Source of the DNA: Akebia trifoliata
Lineage: Eukaryota > Streptophyta > Magnoliopsida > Ranunculales > Lardizabalaceae
Length of the DNA stretch: 64,000 bases
Direction: 5' to 3'
Assembly (NCBI GenBank): GCA_017979445.1
Contig: CM030714.1
Span: forward strand, 40,702,326-40,766,325
Under the pieces are notes generated by a model that saw only the letters and a list, made by a program, of their open reading frames with translations, had not been told where the DNA came from and searched no databases. Shown here piece after piece: positions 47,922 to 57,801 of this stretch (positions are counted from its first letter, which is position 1; the number at the start of each line of letters is the position of its first letter). A program made the translations under genes and the position numbers.

Positions 47922-48506
47922 CTACTTCTTCCTTGATCTTCCCCACAAAGAATCCCAGAACACAGGCCAATTCCTCTGAGCTTCAATCCATCCCAAAAGA
48001 GATCCTTCTCTCATTGGATCCCAACTAGTCGACACAATCCCATAACTCACTCCCAACAAAGCCGATCCAAAGAAGAAAAATGACACAATCAAGGGTACCC
48101 AATTTGGTACATCAATCTTCAAACCAACTTTCAGATAGTAAAACAAAGGGAAGAACAACAATCCAATAAACAATGGAATCCCAACTGAAATTCCCATTCT
48201 ACCCATCATCCTGTTTGTCACCACCTCTGGAATTACTCCTCCATCATCATCTCCATCTTCTTCACCTTCTTCATCATCATCATCATCATCTCTCTTTGGG
48301 TTCTTGATGTTTCCATCTTTCTTCTTTATTATCTTCTTTGGTGAAGAAGGACCAAAGCCTCTTGGACTCTGTAAAGCTGCTGATAGGAATGTTGATTGGT
48401 GATTGGGGAATTTAGTTTGGGTGATTGGTAATTGAGAGATGGATTTGTTTATGGTTGAAAGAGTTTTTGTCAAGTGTGGAGTGCGTGGGAACGGGCAGGA
48501 CTCCAT
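47922..48506 (-). CDS. PAM68: PAM68, photosystem II assembly factor, 194 aa, intronless
   Basis: Single exon, ATG at 48506, stop at 47924-47922. PAM68 is a thylakoid membrane protein that helps early photosystem II assembly and associates with D1 and other assembly factors. The N-terminus (about 1-50) is Ser/Thr/Pro-rich, as expected for a chloroplast transit peptide. A basic stretch (PKKIIKKK, 56-63) and a strongly acidic one (Asp73-Asp88) follow. The conserved domain runs from about 93 (PEVVTNRMMGRMGISVG) with membrane segments at about 106-127 and 135-158, then SYGIVSTSWDPMREGSLLGW and a Trp-rich end to 194. The Arabidopsis protein is slightly longer (about 214 aa), the difference lying in the variable N-terminus. 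The start is the first ATG and gives a sensible transit peptide. Confidence 0.95.
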   Translation of the reverse strand: MESCPFPRTPHLTKTLSTINKSISQLPITQTKFPNHQSTFLSAALQSPRGFGPSSPKKIIKKKDGNIKNPKRDDDDDDEEGEEDGDDDGGVIPEVVTNRMMGRMGISVGIPLFIGLLFFPLFYYLKVGLKIDVPNWVPLIVSFFFFGSALLGVSYGIVSTSWDPMREGSLLGWIEAQRNWPVFWDSLWGRSRKK

Positions 48507-48546
48507 GATTTTTGCTTGCTTTGTTCCGTCTCTTATTTTGGGCTTC

Positions 48547-48553
48547 TTATATT
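48547..48553 (-). promoter_or_regulatory. Possible TATA element of PAM68
   Basis: The minus strand reads AATATAAG about 45 bases before the start codon, next to AAGCCCA, a motif of the site II type (TGGGCY). The leader would be very short, so this is tentative. Confidence 0.35.
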
Positions 48554-48839
48554 GGGAGGCTTATCCCCTTGAAGATATGATGAAGTTGAATTTACGAAAA
48601 TAGCCCTTTAAAACTCTTAAATTGGTCCTCTGGATCTAAGCAGACCCAAAATCCCAACTGTTTTGATCCGATAACTTTGGGTCGGTTTGGATTCCTCTGT
48701 AAGGATTCTACAGGATGTTGATCCATTTCAATGACCGAACAGATCATCCATTTTTTTTTATCAACATTTTCCTGCTCCAATAAGAATCCAATCTTCTTAT
48801 ATTTGAGAAAATATTTAAATTATATTATATATTTTTATT

Positions 48840-48972
48840 TAGAGAGCTGCTATTGCCACACCAACTTTTACTAACACCACACCAAATTCTATTCCTGTGT
48901 AAATCATCAAAGAATTGCACACAGTTGGTGTGGCGTTAGTAAAAGTTGATTTGGCAAATAGTAACTCTCTTT
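48840..48972. mobile_element. Short MITE upstream of PAM68
   Basis: AGAGAGCTGCTATTGCCACA at the left pairs with AAATAGTAACTCTCT at the right. The inner arms ACCAACTTTTACTAACACCA and TGGCGTTAGTAAAAGTTG also pair. TTTA flanks both sides. It is the closest relative of the kinase-intron element at 15399. Confidence 0.8.
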
Positions 48973-49631
48973 ATTTAATAGATGTATGATGTGTTAGTTT
49001 ATATGTCAAATTGGATTCAAGTGCGACGGGATTCAGGGTCAGGCTAAATTCAATCCACCGCAAATGGATTTTGGTGGGAATCCACAAGTTGACCATCTAC
49101 ACATCAAAATTCAGCCTAGCTAAGTCATGATTTTAAAACTCGTCTGAAACCGAGACGTATCACCCGAGTTAACTCAGTATCAAAGTTGAACAAGATCAAA
49201 TCACAAAGTCACTTTTTTTTATCGAGATTTAGGACTCACGTTCAATTTTTTGATTTTTTGAATGAGATGTCTCAAACGTATCGGAAAAGTTGTTCGAGAT
49301 GACTCGGTATTGGACTTGGACGAGACGAGATGCGAAATCAAGTTTTTAAGCCATGAGTCAAGTTGAATTTGGTGAGATTCTTAAGAGGCATATATGTTGG
49401 AATCGCTCACACCAAAAAAGTTTTAAAGGGTCAAAATCGCTTTTAGCAAGCACTCAACTTTTGGGCTGTCTCTAGGACCAATCTGATCTTCCACCTCAAA
49501 CTGATTCCATATGAATTGGATCTGATCCCTTTTTGATTGTTTTTTGGATATTATAAAAATCAGATTGGATATGGATCCGAACAAATCTTTTGGTATATAG
49601 AATACAGATAAATTTCATATACTTAAATAAA

Positions 49632-49778
49632 GAGTAATGATTTTCTGATTGCCTCCTCTGACATAAGCCCTCAAATGTGGCATGAGAGAAGTGAAGATGC
49701 ACAATTATGTATCCCGATGAAAAAGATTTGTGCTTCTAACTCATACAACAGAGGGGGCGTCAGAAAATCACAACTCTT
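49632..49778. mobile_element. Palindromic MITE with GATTTTCTGA ends
   Basis: AGTAATGATTTTCTGATTGC and CGTCAGAAAATCACAACTCT form the ends, with GCCTCCTCTGACATA and CAACAGAGGGGGC inward. About 147 bp, noncoding. Confidence 0.65.
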
Positions 49779-49791
49779 AAACAAAATATAA

Positions 49792-50021
49792 GAGTCTTGA
49801 TAATATGACTCGTCAGGTGGCACACTCAATTAACTCTCTGACATGAACAAGTTTGGGAACTGTAGATCTATACGCCTTGGGATACACAAGGGATACACTT
49901 TTTTATGGGGAAGTGCAATTGTGTCTCCCGAGACATACACATATATATCTACAGTTCTCAAACTTGTCACGTCAAGGAGTCAATTGAGTATGCCACCAGG
50001 TGAGTCATATTATCATGACTC
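49792..50021. mobile_element. Palindromic MITE with GAGTC...GATAATATGACTC ends, copy 1
   Basis: The left arm GAGTCTTGATAATATGACTC plus GGTGGCACACTCAATT is answered on the right by AATTGAGTATGCCACC plus GAGTCATATTATCATGACTC. The centre carries two opposed GGGATACAC-type phrases. A second copy starts 15 bases to the right and a third is at 61045-61283. Confidence 0.85.
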
Positions 50022-50035
50022 AATATAAAATATAA

Positions 50036-50268
50036 GATTCGTGATAATATGACTCGCTAGGTGGCATACTCAAATGACTCCAATGACTTGGACAAGTTCA
50101 AGTACCATAGATGTGAATGCCTTGGGATACACAATTGCACTTCTCCCATAAAAAAGTGTATCCCAAAGGAATTGTGTATCCTAAGGTGTACATATCTACG
50201 ATACTCAAATTTATCCACGTCATGGAGTCATTTGAGTATGCCACCTGGCGAGTCTATTATAAGGACTC
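50036..50268. mobile_element. Palindromic MITE with GAGTC...GATAATATGACTC ends, copy 2
   Basis: It starts GATTCGTGATAATATGACTC and ends GGCGAGTCTATTATAAGGAC then TC. Arms pair over about 100 bases. It is about 233 bp, the same size as copy 1, but diverged enough to be an independent insertion rather than a recent duplicate. Confidence 0.85.
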
Positions 50269-50542
50269 AAAATGTAATTGGCATACCTTCTCACATTTTA
50301 GCGATCGAGTCCCTCTCTCCCTCTTAAATGCAAATATCCGATAGGTTATCAAATCAGATCCAAACCCAAATCCATGACTAGATCCAAAACTATCGAAAAG
50401 GATCAGATTTGGGATTTGATCCGATCCATTGACGGCTCTAGGTACAATGTCTAAATTACCCTACAATAAACCTCAAGATTCGACTCAAGTAACACAAACG
50501 AGGGACGAGGGTCTCTCTCTGAGTCTCAGAGGAACAAAGATC

Positions 50543-53500
50543 ATGGCTGAGGCTGCATCGTCTTCTTCCTTCAACTCAGCTGCCGAAGACTCCAAATACA
50601 ATCTTCTCAAACAGGTAATTTTACACATTAATCTCTGAAAAAAAAAAAAAAAACAAGAACATAAATAAATCAAACAATACAAATGGGTTTTTTATTCTTT
50701 CTTTCTATCGAATTTTCAGGTGAGAAGCTACGAGGTTGCAATAGCAGAGTTGAGTAACCTTTCTTCCTCTCGAGTAAGCTCTCTGATCCATCTTGTTTTC
50801 TTCAATTTTTGTTGTTAATTTCTCTCCAAAGTTTGTTCTTTTATTTAATTGAACTAAAATTCTACAATATGCATAGTTTTAAGACAGTAAAATCGAGTTT
50901 AAAAATGGGGTCTTCGACCACAATCAACTATAGCAGATAAACTAAGAGAGAGTCAACTGATATAGTCCCAATTGGAATAAGTATTCAAGATTTCAAGTTG
51001 AAGGTCCTAAAAGAACAGGAGGATGACCCAAAAGAACTATGGAGACAAAGAAAGCAGATAAGAATTCATTCTCAATAACAAAAGACTTGGCTTTGGACAA
51101 AGTGAAATGAAGGAACAAGGTTGGTTTAGCTAACCCAAATCTTTGGGATAAAGCTTTGTTGTTGGTGTCGTCGTCTCGAGGCAATGTTTGGGTCAAGAGG
51201 AAAACCAATACATTCCTGAATGTTTTGTATCGGTCCCCACCGACCGGTGCATTATGATATGATACAATATTTTGAACCTTAGTTGTTATTGTTGACGATG
51301 TTGGTAAATCTGAGTAGGGAAGATTTTCCATCCACATTGCAAGAGAGACACCCATCAAGGAATGTAGACTTCAATTTGACTGCCCGATGGTCGTCTCATG
51401 TAATATTAGCAGCATAATCACTGACCTGATTTGGAATTTTGAGGATTGGGGAAGAGTGAAATCAAACATGGAGACTAGAGTTTCAGGAATTGCAGGTTTG
51501 CGAGAGGCATTTAGTTAATCCATGGATGTAATTTCTTTCTCAAAGTTAGTGAATCACTCTCACATTGTCCATGGATGTGGGCATTGACGAACTATGCTAA
51601 ACCTTGCCATAATAATTTTGGTAGAGATAAAACATTAATTTTTTATTGATAGATGATCTGTCTTGATACAAGTTTTGATAGATAAATCTGTATCAATTGA
51701 TGGATCTATACAAGATTCTAACAAATTCTAAACAGTTGAAAGTACAAATATTTGTGGGATCACAATAGCCCCATGTTTTATAAACTTTTCAATGATCTTG
51801 GTGTGCGTGATCACAACACAACCCATGTTTGACAAAATCTATGATCTGCGTGATCATAGTAGCAAAACATGTTTGAAAAAATCTTCAATAATCTTAGTGT
51901 CTAGTTGGTGTGATTATAACAGTATTGTCATTACTCCCCCTTCAAGGTGGAGTGTGAATATTACTAATACCCAACTTGAAAATCAGAGTGCGAAACTAAG
52001 ACCCTCCAAGTGGTTTTGTTAAAACACTAGCCAATTGTTGATGTGATGGTAGAAAAATAGTGTGAATGAGACTACCCTGAAGTTTTCCACGAATAAGGTG
52101 TCAATCAAGTTTAATATGTTTGTTACGTTCGTGAAAAATTGGATTAGTAAATGGTTGTCTTATTGTCACAATAAAGGACAAAATGCTAGTTGTGGTGAAT
52201 GCCATGATCATTGAGTAGATAGGTGATCTTACAACAAGTACTAGCCATGGCACGATATTCTATTTTAGCCAAAGAGCGGGAAACCGTAGTTTGTTTCTTT
52301 GATTTCAAAGAAATGGGAGAGACTCCAAGAAGGATGCAATAACCAGTGATGGCTCAGCGTGAATCAATGCAGCTAGCCCAATCAGAGTCAAAGAAGACAT
52401 GTAATTGTAGAGCACTTTAAGATGAAAGAAGAATTCCTTGACTTGGAGTTTACTTGATATATTGAAGAATGCTTGTAGCAGCACCTAGGTGGGGCCGGCG
52501 AGGCTTATCAAGAAACTGATTAGGCACATTAAAAGAATAGATCAGATCCAGGCGGGTGATGGTGAGATAAATTAAATGTCCAACTTGGCTTCAATAACGT
52601 GAGGGATCAGAGAGAAGTTCACCATTTGATTTATTCAACTTTAAATGTTGTTCCATGGGAAAAGTAGAAGGCCAGGATCCTAGAAGACTAGATTCTTTTC
52701 GAATTTCAAGATCATATTTGCATTGACATAGAAAAATCCCTTGCTTTGAGCATGCCACTTCAATACCAAAAAAAAATCTGAGAAGAACAAGGTCTTCGAT
52801 ATTGAAATTTAAATGGATTTAATTTCAACAAAATCATTCCCAACAATGATGATGTCATCAACAAAGGTAAGAATAGCTGTAAAAATAAAATGAGATGTAG
52901 ACTTCATAAACAATGAATATTAGCTTTGGATTGAGTATAACCAGCAACGACTAATGCCGATGAAAGCTTAGCAAACCGTTGGCGAGAGGCTTGTTTGAGG
53001 CTATATAAAGATTTGCGAAGCCAACAAAGAAGATTTTTCTTCCCTTGTCAAGAGAAACCCGATGGAAGTTGCATATATACTTATTCATCTAAATCACTGT
53101 GAAGAAATGCATTATTAACATCAAGTTATTGTAAATGCCAATTTTGCATTGTAGCAACAACAAGGAAGCGGTGAACAGTGACAAGTTGATGGGGACATCA
53201 AATTGGCTACTGGTGCGAAGATCTCCTTATAGTCAAGTCCTTCCTTCTAGTTATAGCCTTTAGCAACCAATTGGGCTTTATATCGTTCAAGACTATCGTC
53301 GGCTTTATATTTAACTTTGTAAAGCAATACATCCGATTGCTTTTTTGCTAGCAGGAAGTGTTGTGAGGGTCCAAGTTTGATTTGTTTCTAAAGCTTTAAT
53401 TTCTTCAGCCATGACATGTTTCCAATTGGCGATCCTACTGTAATTACACCAATTGGACATCAAAATCATTGAAGATTTTATTAACCATAAGTTGTTGTTG

Positions 53501-55687
53501 TGATCACGCCAAGACCATATATTTTGTCAAACATGGGCTGCTACTGGGATCATGCCAAGATCATTGAAGAGTTATTCAAACATGGGGCTGCTGTGAATCT
53601 TGTGATCACACTAATATTTGGACTCATGTATTTTAGGATTTGTTAGGATCTTGTATAAACTCATTGATTGGGACAGATTTATTTATCAAAACTTGTATAA
53701 AGACGGATCATCTTTCAATGAGAAATTAATGTTTTGCCTTTACCAAAATTATTATGATATTAGAGCCACGATCAGACACTTCTGCAAAACTTCTAATATT
53801 TTTTTATTTATTTAATAAGCAATCACGTCATTGCTAACACCTCCACAAAATCTTCAATGATCTTGGTGTCTAGTTGGTGTGATTACAGTAGGATCACCAA
53901 TATGTTGTGTTGTGTTCTGTATCATATATTTATTGACTTCATGATTTGATTTAGGATTAAATGTCACAATGTGATTATGGTTTATGGGACTAGGTATGGT
54001 ATTGGATGAAGAGAGGATTGAGTAAGTTAAAGGTTCTAAAAGAACAAGAAGAATACCAAAAAGAACGTGGATTGAAGTAGTCGGAATGGACATAAACACA
54101 CTAGAACTAACAAAAGGCACGACTTATAGACGAATTGAATGGAGGAATGGAATTTCATTCTGCCAACCCCAAATTTTTGTGATAAGGCTTTAATGATGAT
54201 CTGTCAAATACATTACTAGAGTGAGATGTACACACTAGAACTAACACAGAACATGACTTCTTTTTCTTTCTTTTTTTTGATAAGTAAAGATAAATTTTAT
54301 TTAAAAAAAGAAAGAATGGAGGTCGAGATAACCAGCCTAAGAACAGACGAACACAAAACAGACTTATAGACAAAATTGAAAGAAGGGATGGGATTTATCC
54401 AGCCGATTCCAAATTTTTAGGATAAGGCTTTAATGAAAATGGATTAGATACGTTGCATTACGAAGCACCATGCAAAAGAATTATTTAGCAGGATGAACAA
54501 AATTTCTCTTCAATTGTATCTGAAAATGGAAACAAAAACATGGCTTTTCACATCCTCATAGCAAGTAAGTTTCTTCCTCAGAATTGAAATCAGAAGTTGA
54601 GGAGCTGTACCTGGTCTTATTTGTCTCTGTTTCTGCACATGATGTGATTCTTGAAACAAAAACCCGTTCAGAACATAGTCATCCATAAAATAATTTCAAT
54701 ATCTGAGAAACAGTATCTATCTATTACAAAATATTTCTCTGTAATTATTGTAACTTTAGGTCGTATTGCATATATCAAGAGCTTCATCTTAAATCTGTGG
54801 AGAACAAATCTAAGTGAAATATAAGATTAGTGCATCAACAAATCTCTCTCTCTCTCTGCTCTTACAATGAGGATAAAAGTGGACCTCGTTGCAATGAAAT
54901 GTGATTGGAATCATTTGAACCAGGGCACCCCATTTTTTTCTGGCTATTTTTTAACACTCAGTGTGATAACATGTCAACATGGCAATTTGGATCCATGTTA
55001 AGAGATTTGCAGAATTTCAAGTATTTTGATTTACCTAAAGGTGTTATTACATACTCTTACTACTAAAGTACCCAAAGAATATTTATCAATGACTGTACCG
55101 TGTTTCATGAATGCTCTTGACATGTTGCTCTTTTGCTTTATAATGCTTTAATAGTTCCTACTAAAAGTCTATAAGAAATATCGAAAACATGACAAACAGA
55201 ATGATTTGGCAAAAAACTCAATGATTCTTACACGGGGTTGCTGTGGAGGTTTTAAATTAATTTTTACAGACATGTAGTTTTCTTTGAACTCAGCCAGTCT
55301 ACCAGAAAAATGGTAATCTCTTCTTCCGGACAAGCATCCAGAAAGCAATGACAAATGAACAGAGTAAGAAATCCCGTCACACATTGCACAACCTTCTTGT
55401 TTTCTTATAACCATGATTCAAAGTTTTGTTCCTTTTTGGAATGTTTCGGCGGAACATTCTAGTTTTGGCCGATGTTGGAACTAAACATTTGACAATGTTT
55501 CGGGTATTTTGGGTTAGCCCATCTCGGTTTTTTTTCTGAACCAAAACATTGTCTTGAGATGAGATTTTAAACCTTGCAACCTTTTCTCCATGTTCTCGAT
55601 TTCCTTATTTTGTTCATAAGTTTGTTGTGTTGATCAGGACAACTTGATTCAACCAAGGCTAAGCTACAAAAGCTGAATTTATCTTGA
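50543..55687 (+). CDS. ASDURF-like prefoldin-type microprotein, 81 aa, 4 exons
   Basis: Exons 50543-50614, 50720-50773, 55294-55363 and 55638-55687 are all GT-AG and keep phase (Arg codon split A|GA at the last junction), giving 81 residues plus TGA. The sequence starts with a low-complexity Ala/Ser stretch, then [39 protein letters not shown], and a helical Gln/Lys-rich end ([20 protein letters not shown]). Plant relatives are annotated as prefoldin chaperone subunit family proteins. The ELSNL...R.VY...N..FF core also resembles human ASDURF, a uORF-coded prefoldin-like subunit of the PAQosome (R2TP/prefoldin-like) complex. A role in co-chaperone assembly is inferred from that likeness. Predicted mostly coiled coil, cytosolic, with no signal peptide or membrane segment. 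Intron 2 (50774-55293) is 4.5 kb of retroelement debris. Confidence 0.88.
51000..51180 (+). mobile_element. RTE-like LINE 3' end, copy 1
   Basis: The segment ends AACCCAAATCTTTGGGATAA followed by AGCTTTGTTGTTGG, the familiar 3' end of RTE-type plant LINEs with a short TTG tail. The upstream phrase CTAAAAGAACAGGAGGATGAC is shared with copy 2 at 54025. 5'-truncated; no intact ORF. Confidence 0.65.
51605..51932 (-). mobile_element. copia LTR (3' LTR of a minus-strand element)
   Basis: About 330 bp. It is preceded on the minus strand by the purine tract GAAGGGGGAGT (complement of 51933-51943), as expected for a 3' LTR. It is the inverted counterpart of 53431-53754, for example TTATCTATCAAAACTTGTAT against TTATTTATCAAAACTTGTAT. 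Confidence 0.75.
51944..53430 (-). pseudogene. Ty1/copia RT and RNase H remnant
   Basis: Conceptual minus-strand translation, with breaks, gives copia landmarks in the right order from high to low coordinate: [16 protein letters not shown] (about 53360-53415); [20 protein letters not shown] (about 53245-53310); [11 protein letters not shown], the catalytic YVDD box with Phe for Tyr (about 52820-52862); a GTPG-like region near 52440; and [14 protein letters not shown], the RNase H motif (about 52235-52280). Integrase and gag are missing. Multiple stops make it non-functional. It lies in intron 2 of the microprotein gene, antisense to it. Confidence 0.8.
53431..53766 (+). mobile_element. Inverted copia LTR followed by a primer-site relic
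   Basis: It begins CTACTGTAATTACACC and runs about 325 bp to ATTATTATG, matching the complement of 51605-51932 along its whole length. It is followed by TGATATTAGAGCC (53754-53766), a mutated TGGTATCAGAGC primer-binding site. It is therefore a 5' LTR plus PBS pointing right, opposite to the pol remnant beside it. Its first 50 bases recur inverted at 53846-53896. Confidence 0.75.
54025..54205 (+). mobile_element. RTE-like LINE 3' end, copy 2
   Basis: One plus-strand frame reads [19 protein letters not shown] then RRIEWRNG, the C-terminus typical of RTE-type ORF2 in plants. It ends in CCCCAAATTTTTGTGATAAG and GCTTTAATGATGAT. 5'-truncated. Confidence 0.7.
54225..54440 (+). mobile_element. RTE-like LINE 3' end, copy 3, split by an L1 tail
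   Basis: ACACTAGAACTAACACAGAA at 54231 and GGATAAGGCTTTAATGAAAA at the right match copy 2. Between them (about 54260-54356) lies a foreign minus-strand segment: a T run, then TTGATAAGTAAAGATAAATT and TTATTTAAAAAAAG. This is the characteristic 3' end and poly-A tail of plant L1 LINEs, with ACAGA-type sequence on both sides. Confidence 0.6.
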
Positions 55688-56057
55688 GACTATTACCACT
55701 CGAAGCGAAACAGTCATGGATGTTATCTTTTATGCTTTCAAACTCAACAACAGATTCAAAGCCCGTAACTGTCTGGTATGTAAACAGTTGTCTGATTATG
55801 TAGCATGTAAAAACAACCATAGCCTCGGTACTGAGGATGGGAGCGAAATATTCCTATGGAATTGAAATGATGTGTGTAACTTGGTATGCAGCAGTTATGG
55901 ATTTGCTTGCTAAATTACGAAGAACCGTTTCCTTGTTTCTCATTTACTTCGATCCTTTGCATCGAAAATGTTACTTTGTGAGGAAGATGAATGCCCAACA
56001 GAATCAAGAAATATCATGGTAATAGATTGCACGTAGTAGACATGAGATGTTAAGATT
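55688..56057. other. 3' flank of the microprotein gene
   Basis: Probably 3' UTR in its first part. ORF 55837-56022 has no family features. Nothing else recognised. Confidence 0.4.
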
Positions 56058-56570
56058 AGGTGGTGCAATTTGGTAAGGTTCAAACCGAGAACCGAACCAA
56101 ACTGATAGCTTTTGGATGGTTTGGTTTGGTTCGGAACAAGTCGTGGTTCAGTTCTAGGTTAAGAAACTGGATAACTGGTCAATTTAGTTCTGTTCTCAGA
56201 TCAAACTTGCATAGAACCGAACCAAACCGGGAATTGAACCTTTATGTAATGTATATATTATGAGTTATTTTAGGTGTTAAGACATAGATTAATGACTTTT
56301 AATGGATAAATTAATGATTTTTTATGAATAAATTAATGATCCATAGTATGAAATTTTATGTTTATGTTTGTTTTTTTCATTACAAGTATGTTTCTTCCAA
56401 ATTTATAGAATACTAGCAACCCATAGAACCGAACCAAGCCGACCTTAGTTCGGTTTGGGTTGGTTTAGTTCTAACGAAAAATGGTTCGGTTCTGGTTCTT
56501 ATTTTTAGTGGAATCGACCTATGTTGGTTTGGTTCCAATTTGACTATAAATCAAACCAAGTTGCACCCCT
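56058..56570. mobile_element. hAT-like non-autonomous element with TTGCACCCCT end
   Basis: The left AGGTGGTGCAATTTGGTAAG and right AACCAAGTTGCACCCCT are inverted repeats. Sub-termini are GGTTCGGTT-rich on both sides (AACCGAACCAAAC, TTGGTTTGGTTCGG). The flanks TTAAGATT and CTAAGATG suggest a short target duplication. No transposase ORF. Confidence 0.75.
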
Positions 56571-57299
56571 AGCTAAGATGGATGAGTGGGAAAACTTAAA
56601 AAAAAATTGAAATCATTTGAGGAAATGTAGTAGTAGTTTCAAATAGACGATAAACTAAGAGAAATCGATTGAAATGATTTGGATACGTTCAACAAAAGGT
56701 TGTTTATAATCCCATCCGTCCCAAAAGGGTGTGAGGAATCTTCGTGATATAAAAAAGGGAGAGTTTTATTTGCACCCACTATTTTATGTAAATTTGACTA
56801 ACAATCTCTAAATTCTGACCTTTCATATTTAATAGCAATCAGACCTAAAAGATGAATGAAAGAATCTCTTGGTATGGGCATGAAATGATCCTTCAGATGG
56901 TCGAGGTCATTCATCGTTGGGTTAGCATTTCCCCTGATCTTCATGTTCAAAATAATATTCAATCTAGGTATGTGGTTCCCGAAGTGGGTAAGTCTCTGAA
57001 TCAAAGAGGTATGGCTTAGCTCTTTACGAGTTCACTTGATTGTCCTACTTAGGCAGTGAAAATAAATAAATTCAATACTTTTTGTCAAAATAACGCGTTT
57101 GTTTACTTTATATTTTCAGCGCTTATTGCTGAAAATAAGTGAAAAAAATTCAGTACTATTTTGATGTTGAAAAAAAGAGCTGAAGCGGTAAGTACTTCGC
57201 TTTTTTCTACACGGACAAATATGCCTTTCGTTTTTTTGAGCACGGACAAGTATGCCCTTATACTTAAAAGGATATTACCTCTTATATCCCATGGATAAG
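56571..57299. other. Spacer without recognised features
   Basis: Nothing beyond AT-rich DNA. The ORF 56798-57004 on the minus strand has no family features. Confidence 0.35.
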
Positions 57300-57801
57300 T
57301 ATATAAGCACCCTACAAATTAATAAACCCACACCATAACTAAATTATTTTGTCTTATATGGGTTAAAAGTTTTGGAATGAGTTGATTTTTGGTGAGGATG
57401 ATTTCCTCATTAGTATATAAGCACCCCACAAATTAATAAACCCATACCATGGTTAAATTATTTTGTCTTATATGGGTTAAAAGTTTTAGAATAAGTTGTT
57501 TTTTGATGAAGATGATCTCTATAATGAGGAGATCATCATTACCAAAAATCAGCCCATCCTAAAACTTCTAACATTATCAAAACAAGTTCAAGATCCGTAA
57601 ATCGTTCCCTTTTTTTTTGAAAATTATTTTTGATGGATTAGAAGTTTCAAAATGGGCTGATTTTTGGTGAGGGTGATCTCTAGACCACATAGACCATCCT
57701 CATTAAAAATTTGCTTATTCCAAAAATTTTAGCCCATATAAAACAAAAAAAATTGACTATGGTATGGGTTGCCTTTATTAATTTATAGGGTGCTTTTATA
57801 A
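57300..57801. mobile_element. Palindromic MITE of the TTTGTCTTATATG family with a duplicated left arm
   Basis: The left arm (TATAAGCACCCTACAAATTA, then TTTTGTCTTATATGGGTTAA and GGTGAGGATGAT) occurs twice in tandem, starting at 57302 and 57415 (period 113). The right arm near 57700-57800 carries TTAGCCCATATAAAACAAAA and AATTTATAGGGTGCTTTTA. Related to 61600-61950 and 23152. Confidence 0.75.

Noticed and set aside
51792..52022. Plus-strand open frame in the microprotein intron
   Set aside because: It overlaps the minus-strand copia LTR and purine tract and has no family features.
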